Source: an uncultured Oscillospiraceae bacterium
GTDB lineage: Bacteria > Bacillota_A > Clostridia > Oscillospirales > Oscillospiraceae
DNA length: 31,849 nt
Direction: 5' to 3'
Assembly (NCBI GenBank): GCA_910579155.1
Contig: CAJTTS010000034.1
Coordinates: forward strand, 1 to 31,849
Part shown: positions 31,661 to 31,849 of the stretch, in pieces
Numbering within the stretch: the first letter of the stretch is position 1
Layout: every line of letters begins with the position of its first letter
Made by a program: the position numbers and the translations under genes
The notes under the pieces: model-generated
Seen by the model: the letters and a program-made list of their open reading frames with translations, nothing else
Told to the model about the DNA's origin: nothing
Databases searched by the model: none

Positions 31661-31849
31661 CAATCAAAACCACCCGTTGAACGGGTGGTTTGAACAGGCC
31701 CTGTAAGGGTCTAACTCTTGTGGTCGCCCCCTAAAGGGGGCACTGAAAAAGGACTTCAATCACACTTTTTGCACCGCAAGTCCCCTATTCGGGGACTAAA
31801 TGCCCTGCAGCCCCAGCTTCTTACCGTACTCTTTGTTTTTCATTTTTCA
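31661..31849 (-). mobile_element. Probable end of an IS200/IS605-type insertion sequence (partial)
   Basis: Several hairpins lie close together: 31667-31678 with 31680-31691 (AAACCACCCGTT / AACGGGTGGTTT), GCCCCCT/AGGGGGC at 31726-31741, GGACTT/AAGTCC at about 31751-31784 and AGTCCCC/GGGGACT at about 31780-31796. On the minus strand the order is a GC hairpin, a gap, and a terminal ACCACCC/GGGTGGT hairpin followed by TTTTGATTGG. This resembles the right end of clostridial IS200/IS605 elements, which are recognised as subterminal hairpins and not inverted repeats. The transposase would lie beyond the window edge on the minus strand; no identifiable piece of it is present. Assignment rests on recalled pattern. 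Confidence 0.45.

Overview
The window looks like part of a Bacillota (Clostridia) chromosome, probably a gut Oscillospiraceae-type bacterium. Support for this is the strong AGGAGG-type ribosome binding sites, an SLH-domain surface protein, a TnpX/TnpW-type serine-recombinase module, a LacI-regulated sugar locus and a fairly high G+C left half. No ribosomal or housekeeping marker is present, so the species is not determined.

Left arm (1 to about 7.7 kb) is an integrative element end. It starts with the 3' part of a tRNA-Ala(GGC) gene that breaks off inside its D-arm, within a large imperfect dyad that may be a recombination site. Then come a large serine recombinase, a 51-aa TnpW-like protein, an Rpn/PD-(D/E)XK-type protein, an unknown 219-aa protein, a divergent DUF2325 protein with a coiled coil, and a sigma-70-region-4-like HTH protein with a structured leader. 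No relaxase or conjugation genes are seen.

Middle (7.76-13.67 kb) is a 1950-codon surface-protein gene with many YDG/MBG-type Ig-like repeats and three C-terminal SLH domains. It has no signal peptide, and its reading frame continues upstream without a start codon, so it is probably truncated at the 5' end.

Sugar locus (14.1-29.7 kb). A LacI-family regulator sits among three transcription units that share the palindrome TTATCGATAA in their promoters. (1) Minus strand: maltose phosphorylase (GH65), Fe-S aldo/keto reductase, GH13 enzyme. (2) Plus strand: solute-binding lipoprotein and two permeases of a sugar ABC importer, without an ATPase. (3) Divergent pair: a GH13 neopullulanase-like enzyme plus an SDR epimerase on the minus strand, and on the plus strand a beta-phosphoglucomutase fused to a cupin-type glucose-6-phosphate isomerase, a DeoC-type aldolase and a second aldo/keto reductase. 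The simplest model is import of alpha-glucan oligosaccharides, cytosolic trimming to maltose, phosphorolysis to glucose and beta-glucose-1-phosphate, then conversion to glucose-6-P and fructose-6-P by one fused polypeptide. The aldolase, two reductases and SDR are not needed for maltose use and suggest an additional or different substrate.

Right arm (29.67-31.85 kb) returns to mobile-element content: a decayed YeiH-like transporter fragment, an orphan degenerate response regulator with an apparent AUA start, another sigma-like HTH protein, and what looks like an IS200/IS605-type end running off the window. The sugar locus is therefore bracketed by mobile-element genes and gene fragments; that it was acquired as cargo is an inference.
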